Origin: Actinomycetota bacterium
GTDB lineage: Bacteria > Actinomycetota > Actinomycetes > S36-B12
NCBI GenBank assembly: GCA_016717115.1
Contig: JADKGE010000001.1
Span: forward strand, 833,959-897,958
Length of the DNA stretch: 64,000 bases
Reading direction: 5' to 3'
Of the stretch, positions 15,437 through 24,375 are shown piece by piece. The first letter of the stretch is position 1, and each line of letters opens with the position of its first letter. The notes under the pieces were generated by a model. The model worked only from the letters and a program-made list of their open reading frames with translations. It had not been told where the DNA came from and searched no databases. The position numbers were made by a program, and so were the translations under genes.

Positions 15437-16470
15437 CCACCCGCCCGAAGGGCATGATCGAGGTCGGTCCACAGGTCACCGGCGTCCTCAATGCCGAACG
15501 AGAGACGCACGAGCCCGACCGGCACCCGCTGGCTCTCCAGTGGCCACCGCCGTCTCCTCTCGAGCAGCGACTCCACCCCGCCGAGGCTGGTCGCGAACGT
15601 CCAGACCCGGACCTCGCGGCACAGGGCATCGGCAGCGTCAGCGCCGCCCGCGACGTCGATGGCGGCGATCGTCCCGAAGCCCGGGTAGCGGACCCTTTCG
15701 ACGTTGGGATGGCCGGTCAGCCGATCGCTGACAAGGCGAGCCGTCTCCTGGCCGCGCGCGACCCGCAGTGCCAAGGTGCGCAGACCCCGCAGCGCGAGGT
15801 AGCAGTCGAAGGCACTGGGCACGGCGCCGAGGAGTACCCGCCGGCCCCGCAGCCGTTCGGCCAGACCCGCGTCGGCGGCCACGAGGGCCCCCAAGATCAG
15901 GTCGGAGTGGCCGCTGAGTGCCTTCGTCACGCTGTGCAGGACGATGTCGGCCCCGAGGTCGAGCGGCGTCTGGAGGATCGGCGTCGCGAACGTGTTGTCG
16001 ACCAGGACCAGCGTGCCGGCGGCGTGGGCCCCCTCAATGCAGGCCGGCAGGTCGGCCACCTGCAGTGTGGGATTCGTCGGCGACTCCAGCCACAGCAGGC
16101 TCGCCCCCTGACATGCCGCCAGGACGGCTGCGGTGTCGTCGGCCTCCACGATCCTCAGGGCGATCCGGTCGATCGTGTCCAGTTCCCGCAAGCGTGCGGC
16201 GACGCCCGTGTAGGCGGCGCTCGGCGCGACCACCACTCCTCCGGGCGGCACGAGGTCCATCACCGCGTTTGCCGCCCCCATCCCCGAGGAGAACGCGATC
16301 GCCGTGCCGTGCTCGAGGGCGCCAAGCGCCTCCTCGAGGGCCGTCGTGGTGGGTGCCTCCTCGCGGGCGTACTCGATGCTGCCGCCGCCGTGAAAGGCCG
16401 ACGCAGGGACGATCGGCTGGTTCAGTGGCTGGCCCGGTTCCGCCGGGGGACGGCCCGAGCGGACGACCAC
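15433..16470 (-). CDS. Cystathionine gamma-synthase/lyase family PLP enzyme
   Basis: This 345-residue Cys/Met-metabolism enzyme shows an AFSSGMGAANAVM cofactor loop, WLESPTNPTLQVAD, DNTFATP, and the PLP Lys183 in LHSVTKALSGHSD. The sequence does not decide between gamma-synthase, gamma-lyase and O-acetylhomoserine sulfhydrylase. The GTG at 16470 is the best start I can find, although the residues just upstream (SLSIDTV) also look family-like, so the true start may be slightly earlier at a rare codon. It is divergent from ddl and is not obviously linked to its neighbours. Confidence 0.8.
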   Translation of the reverse strand: MVVRSGRPPAEPGQPLNQPIVPASAFHGGGSIEYAREEAPTTTALEEALGALEHGTAIAFSSGMGAANAVMDLVPPGGVVVAPSAAYTGVAARLRELDTIDRIALRIVEADDTAAVLAACQGASLLWLESPTNPTLQVADLPACIEGAHAAGTLVLVDNTFATPILQTPLDLGADIVLHSVTKALSGHSDLILGALVAADAGLAERLRGRRVLLGAVPSAFDCYLALRGLRTLALRVARGQETARLVSDRLTGHPNVERVRYPGFGTIAAIDVAGGADAADALCREVRVWTFATSLGGVESLLERRRRWPLESQRVPVGLVRLSFGIEDAGDLWTDLDHALRAGG

Positions 16471-16583
16471 GGTGTCGATGGACAGGGATCTGTCGTCGGG
16501 GGATCCGGCGGGGTTCGGCGGGGCGTCGTCGGCACAGGCCGACCCTAGCCGCCGTCGAGGGCGTCGGGGGATACGGTCGTACC

Positions 16584-17633
16584 GTGAAGCCGATTCGCGT
16601 GGCCGTGCTGCTCGGTGGTAGGAGCAGCGAGCACTCCATCTCCTGCATCAGTGCGCGATCGATCGTCGACGCCCTCGATCCGGATCGGTATTCCGTCTCG
16701 GTGGTGGGCATCGGTCGAGACGGACGATGGGTGCGCGATGCGGATGGAGGGCTGGGGATCCTCTCGCAGGACGGACCGCTGCCCGAGGTGTCGGCCCACG
16801 CGCCGGCGGCCGACATCGCTGCCAGCCTCGACGTGGACGTCGTCTTCCCGGTCCTGCACGGTCCTTGGGGGGAGGACGGATCGATCCAGGGCCTGCTCGA
16901 GACGGTCGGCGTGCCCTACGTGGGCTCGGGCATCCTGTCCTCGGCGGTGTCGATGGACAAGGGCTTCATGAAGGGCGCGCTGGCCGGCTCAGGGCTCGAC
17001 GTCGGTCGCTACGTCGTCGCTACCGACAAGGAATGGCGCACCGACCCGGCGCGAGTGCTGGCCCGCATCGAGGCGCTGGGACTGCCCGTTTTCGTCAAGC
17101 CGGCACGTGCAGGATCGTCGCTCGGCATCGTCAAGGTGGGTCATGCCGACGGTCTGCGCGCCGCCATCGAGTCGGCTCGCAAGCACGATCCGCGGATCAT
17201 CGTCGAGGCGGCCGTTCTGGGCGCCCGCGAGATCGAGTGCGGCGTGCTGGTCGACGCCGACGGCATCCCGCACGCGAGTCGGTGCGCGGAGATCATCGTC
17301 AACGAGCGGCACGAGTTCTACGACTTCGAGGCGAAGTACCTGGACGACTCGGCCACCCTGGTCGTGCCCGCGCAGCTGCCTCCGGAGGTGGAGGAGCGGG
17401 TGCGAGGCATGGCCGTCACGGCCTTCGAGGCACTCGACTGCGACGGCCTGGCCCGCGCCGACTTCTTCGTCAGGGCCGACCACTCCGTCGTGATCAACGA
17501 GGTGAACACGATGCCGGGATTCACCTCGATCTCGATGTACCCGCGCATGTGGGAGGCCACCGGAGTGGCGTACCCCGACCTGGTCGACCGCCTGGTGTCG
17601 GATGCGCTGCGCAAGGGCACCGGCCTGCACTGA
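16584..17633 (+). CDS. ddl: D-alanine--D-alanine ligase
   Basis: This 349-residue ATP-grasp enzyme makes the D-Ala-D-Ala dipeptide of peptidoglycan. It has VLLGGRSSEHSISCISA at the N-terminus, HGPWGEDGSIQGLLE (family HG.xGEDGxxQ), FVKPARAGSSLGIVKV for ATP, and the C-terminal catalytic segment INEVNTMPGFTSISMYP. The start is a GTG; the frame is open long before it, antisense to the PLP-enzyme gene, but without homology. Confidence 0.93.
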   Translation: MKPIRVAVLLGGRSSEHSISCISARSIVDALDPDRYSVSVVGIGRDGRWVRDADGGLGILSQDGPLPEVSAHAPAADIAASLDVDVVFPVLHGPWGEDGSIQGLLETVGVPYVGSGILSSAVSMDKGFMKGALAGSGLDVGRYVVATDKEWRTDPARVLARIEALGLPVFVKPARAGSSLGIVKVGHADGLRAAIESARKHDPRIIVEAAVLGAREIECGVLVDADGIPHASRCAEIIVNERHEFYDFEAKYLDDSATLVVPAQLPPEVEERVRGMAVTAFEALDCDGLARADFFVRADHSVVINEVNTMPGFTSISMYPRMWEATGVAYPDLVDRLVSDALRKGTGLH

Positions 17634-17651
17634 CCGGCGGCCACGGTGGTG

Positions 17652-17888
17652 CTAGAGATTGACCACCGGGCACGTGAGAGTGCGCGTGATGCCGGCGACG
17701 GCCTGGATCCTGGCCACCACGAGCTTGCCCAACTCATCCATGGTGCGAGCCTCAGCACGCACGATCACGTCGTAGGGACCCGTGACGTCCTCGGCGAGGG
17801 TCACGCCCGGGATGTCGCGGATCGCCTGGACGACCGTCGCCGCCTTGCCGACCTCTGTCTGTATCAGCACGTACGCCTGAACCGTCAT
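17652..17888 (-). CDS. Lrp/AsnC ligand-binding (RAM) domain protein
   Basis: This 78-residue stand-alone RAM domain, MTVQAYVLIQTEVGKAA through the PYDVIVRAEARTMDELG core, has the beta-alpha-beta-beta-alpha-beta pattern of the Lrp/AsnC C-terminal domain. No helix-turn-helix is encoded. Such small proteins bind amino acids and assemble as oligomers; regulation would need a partner. The open frame extends much further 5' antisense to thiL, but homology starts at the ATG at 17888. It is divergent from thiL with only about 20 bp between starts. Confidence 0.8.
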   Translation of the reverse strand: MTVQAYVLIQTEVGKAATVVQAIRDIPGVTLAEDVTGPYDVIVRAEARTMDELGKLVVARIQAVAGITRTLTCPVVNL

Positions 17889-17907
17889 GCCTGCGAGACT
17901 AGCGATC

Positions 17908-18876
17908 ATGACCAACGACAGTGGTGGAACCTTGCAGGATGTCGGAGAGTTCGCCCTCATCGATCGCATCATCGATCCGGGTGACAGCGGGGCCCCCTTC
18001 GTGCTGGTGGGGCCGGGTGACGACACCGCCGTGGTCCTCGCTCCCGACGGGCGCGTGGTGATCACCTGCGACATGCTGGTCGAGGGCAGGCACTTTCGTC
18101 GCGACTGGTCGACGGCCATCGACGTGGGTCGGAAGGCCGCGGCGGCCTCGTTGGCCGATGTGGCCGCCATGGGAGCCCGGGCGACGTCGCTGGTCGTCTC
18201 GTTCGGTGCGCCCGGCGACCTGCCGGCGGTCTGGGCGGTCAGCTGCACTGCCGGCATCCGCGAGGAGGCGGCCATCGTCGGTGCCGTGATCGTCGGCGGG
18301 GACGTGGTCGAGGCGGCCCAGGTGGTCATCAGCGTCACGGCCCTCGGGGACCTCGAGGGCCGTGCGCCCGTGCTGCGCTCGGGTGCACGACCTGGGGATG
18401 TGCTGGCGATCGCGGGGAGGTTCGGGTGGTCAGCGGCCGGGCTGGCCCTTCTTCAGCGGGGTTTCAAGTCCCCCAAGGTGCTCGTCGATGCGCACCGATA
18501 CCCGCAGCCGCCGTATGCCCGGGGCCCGGAAGCCGCGATCGCCGGGGCCACGTCGATGATCGACGTGAGCGACGGACTCGTGGCCGATGCCCGCCACGTT
18601 GCCGTGGCCTCCGGGGTCGACATAGCCATCGATACGTCAGCGTGGGAGATCCCCGAGCCCATGCAGGCCGCAGCGGCCGCCTACAACGTCGACCCCCGCG
18701 GCTGGATGCTGGCGGGTGGCGAGGACCACGCGCTCCTGGCCACGTTCCCGGCGGATTCGCCGCTACCGACAGGGTTCGAGGCGATCGGGGCGGTACTGCC
18801 GTGCGCGGCGGAGCCGGCGGTCACGGTCGACGGGGTGCACCGCGACGAGGTGGGCGGCCACCGACACTTCTCCTAA
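17908..18876 (+). CDS. thiL: Thiamine-monophosphate kinase
   Basis: This 322-residue member of the PurM/ThiL superfamily phosphorylates TMP to thiamine diphosphate. The N-terminal FALIDRI and GPGDDTAVVLAPDGRVVITCDMLVEGRHF contain the metal-binding Asp pair and the substrate loop. KAAAASLADVAAMGARAT and MIDVSDGLVADARHVA are also diagnostic. I chose the second in-frame ATG (17908) because the first (17887) overlaps the divergent RAM-domain gene start. Confidence 0.88.
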   Translation: MTNDSGGTLQDVGEFALIDRIIDPGDSGAPFVLVGPGDDTAVVLAPDGRVVITCDMLVEGRHFRRDWSTAIDVGRKAAAASLADVAAMGARATSLVVSFGAPGDLPAVWAVSCTAGIREEAAIVGAVIVGGDVVEAAQVVISVTALGDLEGRAPVLRSGARPGDVLAIAGRFGWSAAGLALLQRGFKSPKVLVDAHRYPQPPYARGPEAAIAGATSMIDVSDGLVADARHVAVASGVDIAIDTSAWEIPEPMQAAAAAYNVDPRGWMLAGGEDHALLATFPADSPLPTGFEAIGAVLPCAAEPAVTVDGVHRDEVGGHRHFS

Positions 18877-18881
18877 CCCCT

Positions 18882-18945
18882 CGTCGAGTGGTGAGTTGTC
18901 GGGCTGCGGGGGCGCCGTCAGACCCCGACGACTCACCACTCGACG
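18882..18945. repeat. Long intergenic palindrome
   Basis: Two 22-nt arms (18882-18903 and 18924-18945), beginning CGTCGAGTGGTGAGTTGTCG, pair with a single G-T wobble and enclose a 20-nt loop. Three further outer pairs are possible. A separate terminator lies just downstream, so this is more than needed for termination. It looks like a dispersed palindromic element, but only one copy is present here. Confidence 0.6.
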
Positions 18946-18957
18946 GGGCGGGGGACA

Positions 18958-18997
18958 GGGAAGGGGCGCTGCCGATATGTCGGCAGCGCCCCTTCCC
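18958..18997. terminator. Bidirectional terminator between thiL and rpmB
   Basis: A perfect 18-bp stem (first arm GGGAAGGGGCGCTGCCGA) with loop TATG is followed by TTCG. It serves the convergent thiL and rpmB genes. Confidence 0.85.
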
Positions 18998-19014
18998 TTC
19001 GTCTGTGGGGCCGC

Positions 19015-19203
19015 TCAGGCGCGGGCGACCTTCCCGGCCTTGAGGCAGGATGCGCAGACGTTCAGGCGCTTGGGGGTCCGACCGACCATCGCGCGAACCC
19101 GCTGGATGTTCGGGTTCCAGCGACGCTTGGTGCGGCGGTGCGAATGCGAGATGTTGTGCCCGAAGCTGGGGCTCTTTCCGCAGACGTCGCAGTTGGCAGC
19201 CAC
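19015..19203 (-). CDS. rpmB: 50S ribosomal protein L28
   Basis: This 62-residue protein, from a GTG start, reads MAANCDVCGKSPSFGHNISH with the paralog-defining CDVC and a C-terminal CASC. The four cysteines form a zinc-ribbon type L28 (C+ form). The upstream region contains AGGAGT-like bases 6-10 bp before the GTG. The gene is divergent from the DAK2 protein, the same arrangement as rpmB-yloV-recG elsewhere. Confidence 0.93.
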   Translation of the reverse strand: MAANCDVCGKSPSFGHNISHSHRRTKRRWNPNIQRVRAMVGRTPKRLNVCASCLKAGKVARA

Positions 19204-19359
19204 GGTGCACTCCTTTGGATGATGGTGCGTGAGGGACGGATGACGTGCGGCTCGCCGCCCGATGGTGGGTGCCGCGAGGGTCAAGGGTAGCCGAGCGCCG
19301 GTCCGACTCCCAAATTGAGGGTACGGTCGGAGGGTTGACGCAACGGCAGGGAGGGAGCC

Positions 19360-20991
19360 ATGGCCGCGTTCGCCTCGTCCTCCCTCGTGCGCGAGTGGGC
19401 GTATCAAGCCCTCAGCGGCCTGGGCGACGCCCGGGCCGAGATCGATGCGCTGAACGTCTTCCCCGTGCCCGACGGCGACACGGGGACCAACCTGTACCTG
19501 ACGATGGAATCGGCCTGCGAATCGGTCGACCGCTGCTGGATGGAGGCGCCGGGCGGTTCGCCAGGCCTGTCGATCGCGGCCAAGGCCCTGTCCACGGGGG
19601 CCCTGCTCGGGGCGCGCGGCAACTCCGGCGTGATCTTGTCGCAGATGCTCCGGGGCACGAGTGACGTTCTGGGCGCGCTGCCCGAGGGCGAGGCGCTCGG
19701 GGCCGATGCGGTGCTGGCCCTGCTCCGGCGCGCCGCCGACCTGGGCTACGAGGCCGTCGCCCGGCCCGTCGAGGGCACCATCCTCACGGTGGCGCGTGCG
19801 GCGGCCGACGCCGCGCAGGCGAGCCTGCAGGCGGGAGCCGACGACGCGGCCACCGTGGTTCAGGCGGGGGTGCAAGGAGCCCGAGATGCGCTTGCGCTCA
19901 CGCCGACGATGCTGGAGTCATTGCGCCTGGCGGGTGTCGTCGACGCCGGCGGACAGGGCCTGCTCGTGGTGCTCGATGCGCTTGCCGAGGTCGTGTCGGG
20001 CGTCCGACGGTCGGGCGCCTCGTCCACGACCGGGCTGCACCTGCCCGTGCCCCGTCCCGTGCACGCCGAGGTGGGCGCCCACTATGCCGGGCCGGCCTAC
20101 GAGGTGATGTTCCTCCTGGAGGCGCAGGACGACGCGGTGGCGACGCTTCGGGTGGAGCTCGACACGCTCGGCGACAGCCTCGTCATGGTCGGCGGCGACG
20201 CGCTGTGGAACGTGCACGTGCATGTCGACGACGCGGGGGCCGCGGTGGAGGCAGCCATCCGCGCCGGACGGCCCTACCGTTTCCGGATCACGCACCTTCA
20301 GCCCGCGGGAGAGGCTGCGCGGCGGGTGGACATCCGCGCCATCGTCGCCGTGTCCCACGGCCCCGGGGTGGCCGAGCTCCTCGAGCGGTCCGGAGTGCAT
20401 GTGGTGCCAGCCGCGCCGCGCCAGCGGCCCTCGACGGCCGAGATCCTCGGCGCCGTGCGGCTGTCCCACGCCACCGAGGTCGTGATCCTGCCCAGCGACA
20501 AGGACACCCGCGCCGTCGCCGAGGCTGCCGCGGAGCAGGCCCGCGGCGAAGGGGTTCGCGTATCGGTGGTGCCCACGCGGTCGGTCGTGCAGACGCTGGC
20601 GGCGGTGGCCGTTCACGACGCGTCGATGCGGTTCGACGACGACGTCGTGTCCATGACACGCGCCGCCGGCGCCACGAGGTACGCCGCCGTGACGATCGCC
20701 AGCCGTCGGGCCCTGACAACCGTCGGCCCATGCGAGGTCGGCGACGTCCTGGGCCTGGTCGACGGCGACATCTTCGTTGTCGGCTCCGACCTCGCCGAGG
20801 TCGCCCGCGAGATCCTCACCGCGATGCTCGCGATCGGCGGGGAGCTCGTGACCCTCGTCCCGGGACAGGACGCGGGCGACGACTTGCGCGTAGACCTGCC
20901 GGCCTGGGCAGCCGACCGGTTCCCCCTGACTGATGTGGTGGTGCACGATGGCGGGCAGCCGCTGTGGCCCCTGATCATGGGTGTCGAGTAG
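19360..20991 (+). CDS. DAK2 domain protein (YloV/FakA-like fatty-acid kinase family)
   Basis: This 543-residue protein has an N-terminal DhaL (DAK2) nucleotide-binding domain with DGDTGTNL (residues 38-45), the Asp residues that coordinate Mg-ATP, and GARGNSGVILSQMLRG. A middle linker domain and a C-terminal DegV-like part (from about residue 330) follow. In firmicutes this architecture is FakA, which phosphorylates fatty acids held by FakB. No FakB is in the window, so the role here is inferred. recG follows 13 bp later. Confidence 0.8.
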   Translation: MAAFASSSLVREWAYQALSGLGDARAEIDALNVFPVPDGDTGTNLYLTMESACESVDRCWMEAPGGSPGLSIAAKALSTGALLGARGNSGVILSQMLRGTSDVLGALPEGEALGADAVLALLRRAADLGYEAVARPVEGTILTVARAAADAAQASLQAGADDAATVVQAGVQGARDALALTPTMLESLRLAGVVDAGGQGLLVVLDALAEVVSGVRRSGASSTTGLHLPVPRPVHAEVGAHYAGPAYEVMFLLEAQDDAVATLRVELDTLGDSLVMVGGDALWNVHVHVDDAGAAVEAAIRAGRPYRFRITHLQPAGEAARRVDIRAIVAVSHGPGVAELLERSGVHVVPAAPRQRPSTAEILGAVRLSHATEVVILPSDKDTRAVAEAAAEQARGEGVRVSVVPTRSVVQTLAAVAVHDASMRFDDDVVSMTRAAGATRYAAVTIASRRALTTVGPCEVGDVLGLVDGDIFVVGSDLAEVAREILTAMLAIGGELVTLVPGQDAGDDLRVDLPAWAADRFPLTDVVVHDGGQPLWPLIMGVE

Positions 20992-21004
20992 GCGTGGCGG
21001 CTGC

Positions 21005-23215
21005 GTGAGCCCCTCGTTCCTGCGCACGTCGCTGACGTCGCTGCTCGGCGGGAAGACCGCGTCCGTCCTCACGAAGGCGCTCGGGCTGACGACCGTCGAG
21101 GACCTGCTTCGGCACTATCCGCGCCGCTACGCGGAGCGTGCCGAGCTCACGCCCCTGTCGACGCTCGTGGACGGGGAGCGCGTCACCGTGCTCGCCGAGA
21201 TCCGGAAGGTCACGGTGCGGCCGATGCGCCAACGTCGCGGCACCATCCTGGAGGCCGTGGTGACGGACGGCACCGATGTGATGTCGCTGACCTTCTTCAA
21301 CCAGAAGTGGCGCGAGCACGACTTCACAGTCGGTCGGCGTGGATTATTCGCCGGGCAGGTCTCGACGTTCCGGGGCGTCCGGCAACTCGCGCATCCGGAG
21401 TTCAAGCTGTTCCCCGACGGTGTCGAGGACGATGCGCAGGCCGTGGCCGCCTTCGCCGGTGCGCTCATCCCGATCTACCCCGCTGCCGGGGCGATCACCA
21501 CCTGGCAGATCCAGTCGGCCGTGGGCGTGCTGCTCGACCAGCTCCCCGAACTGCCCGACCCCCTGCCTGACGACGTCCTCGCCCGGCTGGGCATGTGCTC
21601 GCTGACGGACGCGCTTCGCCTCGTGCACCGCCCCTCGTCGAGGGCCGATGCCGACCGCGCCATCGAGCGGCTTCGATTCGAGGAGGCGTTCACCCTCCAG
21701 GTCGTGCTCGCGCTGCGCCGGGCCGAGGTGATGGCCCTGCCGGCCACCAGGCGAGTGCCGGCGACGTCTCCACTGCTGACGGCCTTCGACGCCCGACTGC
21801 CGTTCACCCTCACCGAGGGGCAGCGCGCCGTGGCCGAGACGATCGAGCACGACCTCGGCAACAGCCATCCCATGCACCGCCTGCTGCAGGGCGATGTCGG
21901 CAGCGGGAAGACGGTCGTGGCTCTTCGGGCGATGCTTCTCGTCGTCGACGCGGGGGGTCAGGCGGCGCTGCTCGCGCCGACGGAAGTCCTGGCCGCACAG
22001 CACTACCGCTCGATCACCGGGCTCCTGGGCCCGCTGGCGGGCCGGGGACAGCTCGGCGGAGCGGAGGTCGCGACCCGCGTGGCGCTGCTGACCGGCTCGC
22101 AGCGCAGCGCACAGCGGCGCCGCGAGCTCCTCGAGATCGTCTCCGGCGAAGCAGGGATCGTCGTGGGAACGCACGCCCTCATCCAGGAGAACGTCGACTT
22201 CCACGATCTCGCGCTCGTCGTCGTCGACGAGCAGCACCGCTTCGGCGTCGAGCAGCGTGCCGCGCTCGCAGCGAAGGCCCGCGACGGGTCGCGTCCGCAC
22301 GTTCTGGTGATGACGGCGACGCCGATCCCGCGCACGGTGGCCATGACCGTGTTCGGCGATGTCGACGTGTCGACGCTCACGGAGCTGCCGGCCGGACGCG
22401 TCCCGGTCACCACTCACGTGGTCGTGCGCCAGGAGCATCCCGCACACGTGGCCCGGGCCTGGCAACGCGTGCGGGAGGAGGCGGCCCAGGGGCACCGGGT
22501 GTTCGTCGTCTGCCCGAGGATCGCCGACGACGACGCTGCGCACGAGGACACCCCCGATCTCGAGGTGCCGGACGAGGATGCACCAGCGGTCGAGATGGCG
22601 GGCGTGGTGCCGCTGGCGCGTCAGCTCTCCGATGGGGAGCTGGCCGGACTTCGCGTGGGCGTGCTGCACGGCCGCATGAGTGCCGACGACAAGGAAGACG
22701 TCATGCGTCGCTTCGCCGATGCGGGGAATGCCGACGGCATCGACGTGCTCGTCTCCACCACGGTGATCGAGGTGGGGGTCGATGTCGGGCAGGCGACGAT
22801 GATGGTGATCATGGATGCCGATCGCTTCGGGATCTCGCAGCTGCACCAGTTGCGGGGCCGGGTCGGGCGGGCCGGGCTGCCGGGCCTGTGCCTGCTCGTG
22901 ACGAGCGCGGAGCCGGGCTCGCCCGCCCGCCGCCGGCTCGAGGCCGTCGCCTCGACGACCGACGGCTTCGCCCTGTCGGCGCTCGATCTCGAGCTGCGGC
23001 GGGAGGGCGACGTGCTCGGCAGCATGCAGTCGGGGTTGCGCAGCTCACTGAGGCTCCTCGAGGTCAGCCGGCACGAGGACGTCATCCTCGCCGCCCGCGC
23101 GGCGGCGCTCGAGGTCGTGGGAGCCGATCCGGGGCTGGCGGAGCATCCGGCCCTGGCCGATGCGGTCGCGGTGCTCCGCAGCGACGAGCACGCCGAGTTC
23201 CTGGAGAAGGCATGA
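21005..23215 (+). CDS. recG: ATP-dependent DNA helicase RecG
   Basis: This 736-residue superfamily 2 helicase rescues stalled forks. An N-terminal wedge domain with an OB fold covers about residues 60-150 (TVLAEIRKVTV). The helicase core then shows LLQGDVGSGKTVVALRA (Walker A), VVVDEQHRFGVEQR (DEQH box), MTATPIPRT and RGRVGRAGLPG. The GTG at 21005 was chosen because conserved sequence starts there. It overlaps nothing and is followed by rsmD. Confidence 0.94.
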   Translation: MSPSFLRTSLTSLLGGKTASVLTKALGLTTVEDLLRHYPRRYAERAELTPLSTLVDGERVTVLAEIRKVTVRPMRQRRGTILEAVVTDGTDVMSLTFFNQKWREHDFTVGRRGLFAGQVSTFRGVRQLAHPEFKLFPDGVEDDAQAVAAFAGALIPIYPAAGAITTWQIQSAVGVLLDQLPELPDPLPDDVLARLGMCSLTDALRLVHRPSSRADADRAIERLRFEEAFTLQVVLALRRAEVMALPATRRVPATSPLLTAFDARLPFTLTEGQRAVAETIEHDLGNSHPMHRLLQGDVGSGKTVVALRAMLLVVDAGGQAALLAPTEVLAAQHYRSITGLLGPLAGRGQLGGAEVATRVALLTGSQRSAQRRRELLEIVSGEAGIVVGTHALIQENVDFHDLALVVVDEQHRFGVEQRAALAAKARDGSRPHVLVMTATPIPRTVAMTVFGDVDVSTLTELPAGRVPVTTHVVVRQEHPAHVARAWQRVREEAAQGHRVFVVCPRIADDDAAHEDTPDLEVPDEDAPAVEMAGVVPLARQLSDGELAGLRVGVLHGRMSADDKEDVMRRFADAGNADGIDVLVSTTVIEVGVDVGQATMMVIMDADRFGISQLHQLRGRVGRAGLPGLCLLVTSAEPGSPARRRLEAVASTTDGFALSALDLELRREGDVLGSMQSGLRSSLRLLEVSRHEDVILAARAAALEVVGADPGLAEHPALADAVAVLRSDEHAEFLEKA

Positions 23216-23231
23216 CCGCGGCCGGTCCGGC

Positions 23232-23846
23232 ATGACCCGGGTCATCGCCGGGGCGGCGCGGGGCCGTCGGCTCGCCGTGCCCCCCTCGGGCACCCGTCCG
23301 ACGTCGGATCGGGTCCGCGAGGCGATGTTCTCCAGCATCGACAGCGACCTGCTCTCGCGCGACCTGCCCTGGTCGCGGGTGCGGGTCCTCGATCTCTTCG
23401 CCGGCACCGGTGCGTTCGGCCTCGAGGCGCTGAGCCGGGGGGCATTGACGGCCGTCATGGTGGAGAGTTCGCGCAGCGCGGTACGCGTGCTCACGGCGAA
23501 TCAGGCGGTGGTGGGGTGCACTGGCGGGGTGATCGTGCCGCGTGACGTGCGTCAGTGGGCGGGTCAGCCGCCCACCCTCGCGGCGGACGTCTGCTTCGCC
23601 GACCCACCCTATGACTGGCCGGCCGCCGACCTGCGCACCGTGCTGGCGGCCCTCGCCGCCGGTGGCTGGCTTGGGGCAGGGGCACTGGTCGTCGCCGAGC
23701 GCCCGGTGAAGGACCCCGACAGCCCACTTCCCGACTCGTGCACGGATCAGCGCCGACGGACGTACGGGGACACCGCGCTTTGGTACGGTCGCTTCGCGGG
23801 GTCGGAGCAGCCGCAACCGCGTGCAGCCACGAGCCCGTTTCCCTAG
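23232..23846 (+). CDS. rsmD: 16S rRNA (guanine(966)-N2)-methyltransferase
   Basis: This 204-residue Rossmann methyltransferase starts MTRVIAGAARGRRLAVPPSG and continues with TSDRVREAMFSSI, the SAM-binding VLDLFAGTGAFGLEALSRGA, and the catalytic FADPPYDW (N/DPPY motif). The pair rsmD-coaD is conserved in bacteria. The earlier in-frame ATG lies inside recG and was rejected. Confidence 0.92.
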   Translation: MTRVIAGAARGRRLAVPPSGTRPTSDRVREAMFSSIDSDLLSRDLPWSRVRVLDLFAGTGAFGLEALSRGALTAVMVESSRSAVRVLTANQAVVGCTGGVIVPRDVRQWAGQPPTLAADVCFADPPYDWPAADLRTVLAALAAGGWLGAGALVVAERPVKDPDSPLPDSCTDQRRRTYGDTALWYGRFAGSEQPQPRAATSPFP

Positions 23847-23857
23847 AGGGGGCCCTC

Positions 23858-24352
23858 ATGCGGACAGCGGTCTGCCCAGGTTCGTTCGACCCCGTCACCA
23901 ACGGCCACCTCGATGTCTTCGCGCGGGCCTCGGTGCTGGCCGACGAGGTGGTCGTGGCCGTCCTCATCAACCACGCGAAGGAGGGACTGTTCAGCATCGA
24001 GGAGCGCATGGAGATTCTGCGCGAGGTGGTGTCGCCCTTCCCCAACGTGCGGGTCGATGCGTTCCACGGACTGCTCGTCGACTACTGCCGCAACCACTCG
24101 ATCAAGGCGATCGTCAAGGGCCTGCGAGCCGTGAGCGATTTCGACTACGAGCTCCAGATGGCGCAGATGAACTACCGCCTCGCCAGCGTGGAGACCCTGT
24201 TCATCTCCACGAACCCGCTCTACAGCTTCCTGTCGTCGAGCCTGGTCAAGGAGGTCGCCAAGTTCGGGGGCGACGTGACCGACTTGGTGCCCGAGGCCGT
24301 GTTGGTCCGGCTCAACGAGAAACTCAAGGCCACAATGGGCACACAGCACTAG
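23858..24352 (+). CDS. coaD: Phosphopantetheine adenylyltransferase
   Basis: This 164-residue enzyme catalyses the fourth step of CoA synthesis. It has GSFDPVTNGHLD at residues 8-19 (T/HxGH nucleotidyl-transfer motif), KGLRAVSDFDYELQMAQMN and the ISTNPLYSFLSSSLVKEVA segment. The length is typical. AGGGGG precedes the ATG; the upstream extension overlaps rsmD and is not conserved. Confidence 0.94.
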   Translation: MRTAVCPGSFDPVTNGHLDVFARASVLADEVVVAVLINHAKEGLFSIEERMEILREVVSPFPNVRVDAFHGLLVDYCRNHSIKAIVKGLRAVSDFDYELQMAQMNYRLASVETLFISTNPLYSFLSSSLVKEVAKFGGDVTDLVPEAVLVRLNEKLKATMGTQH

Positions 24353-24375
24353 ATCGGTCGGACAAGGAGCCTTAG

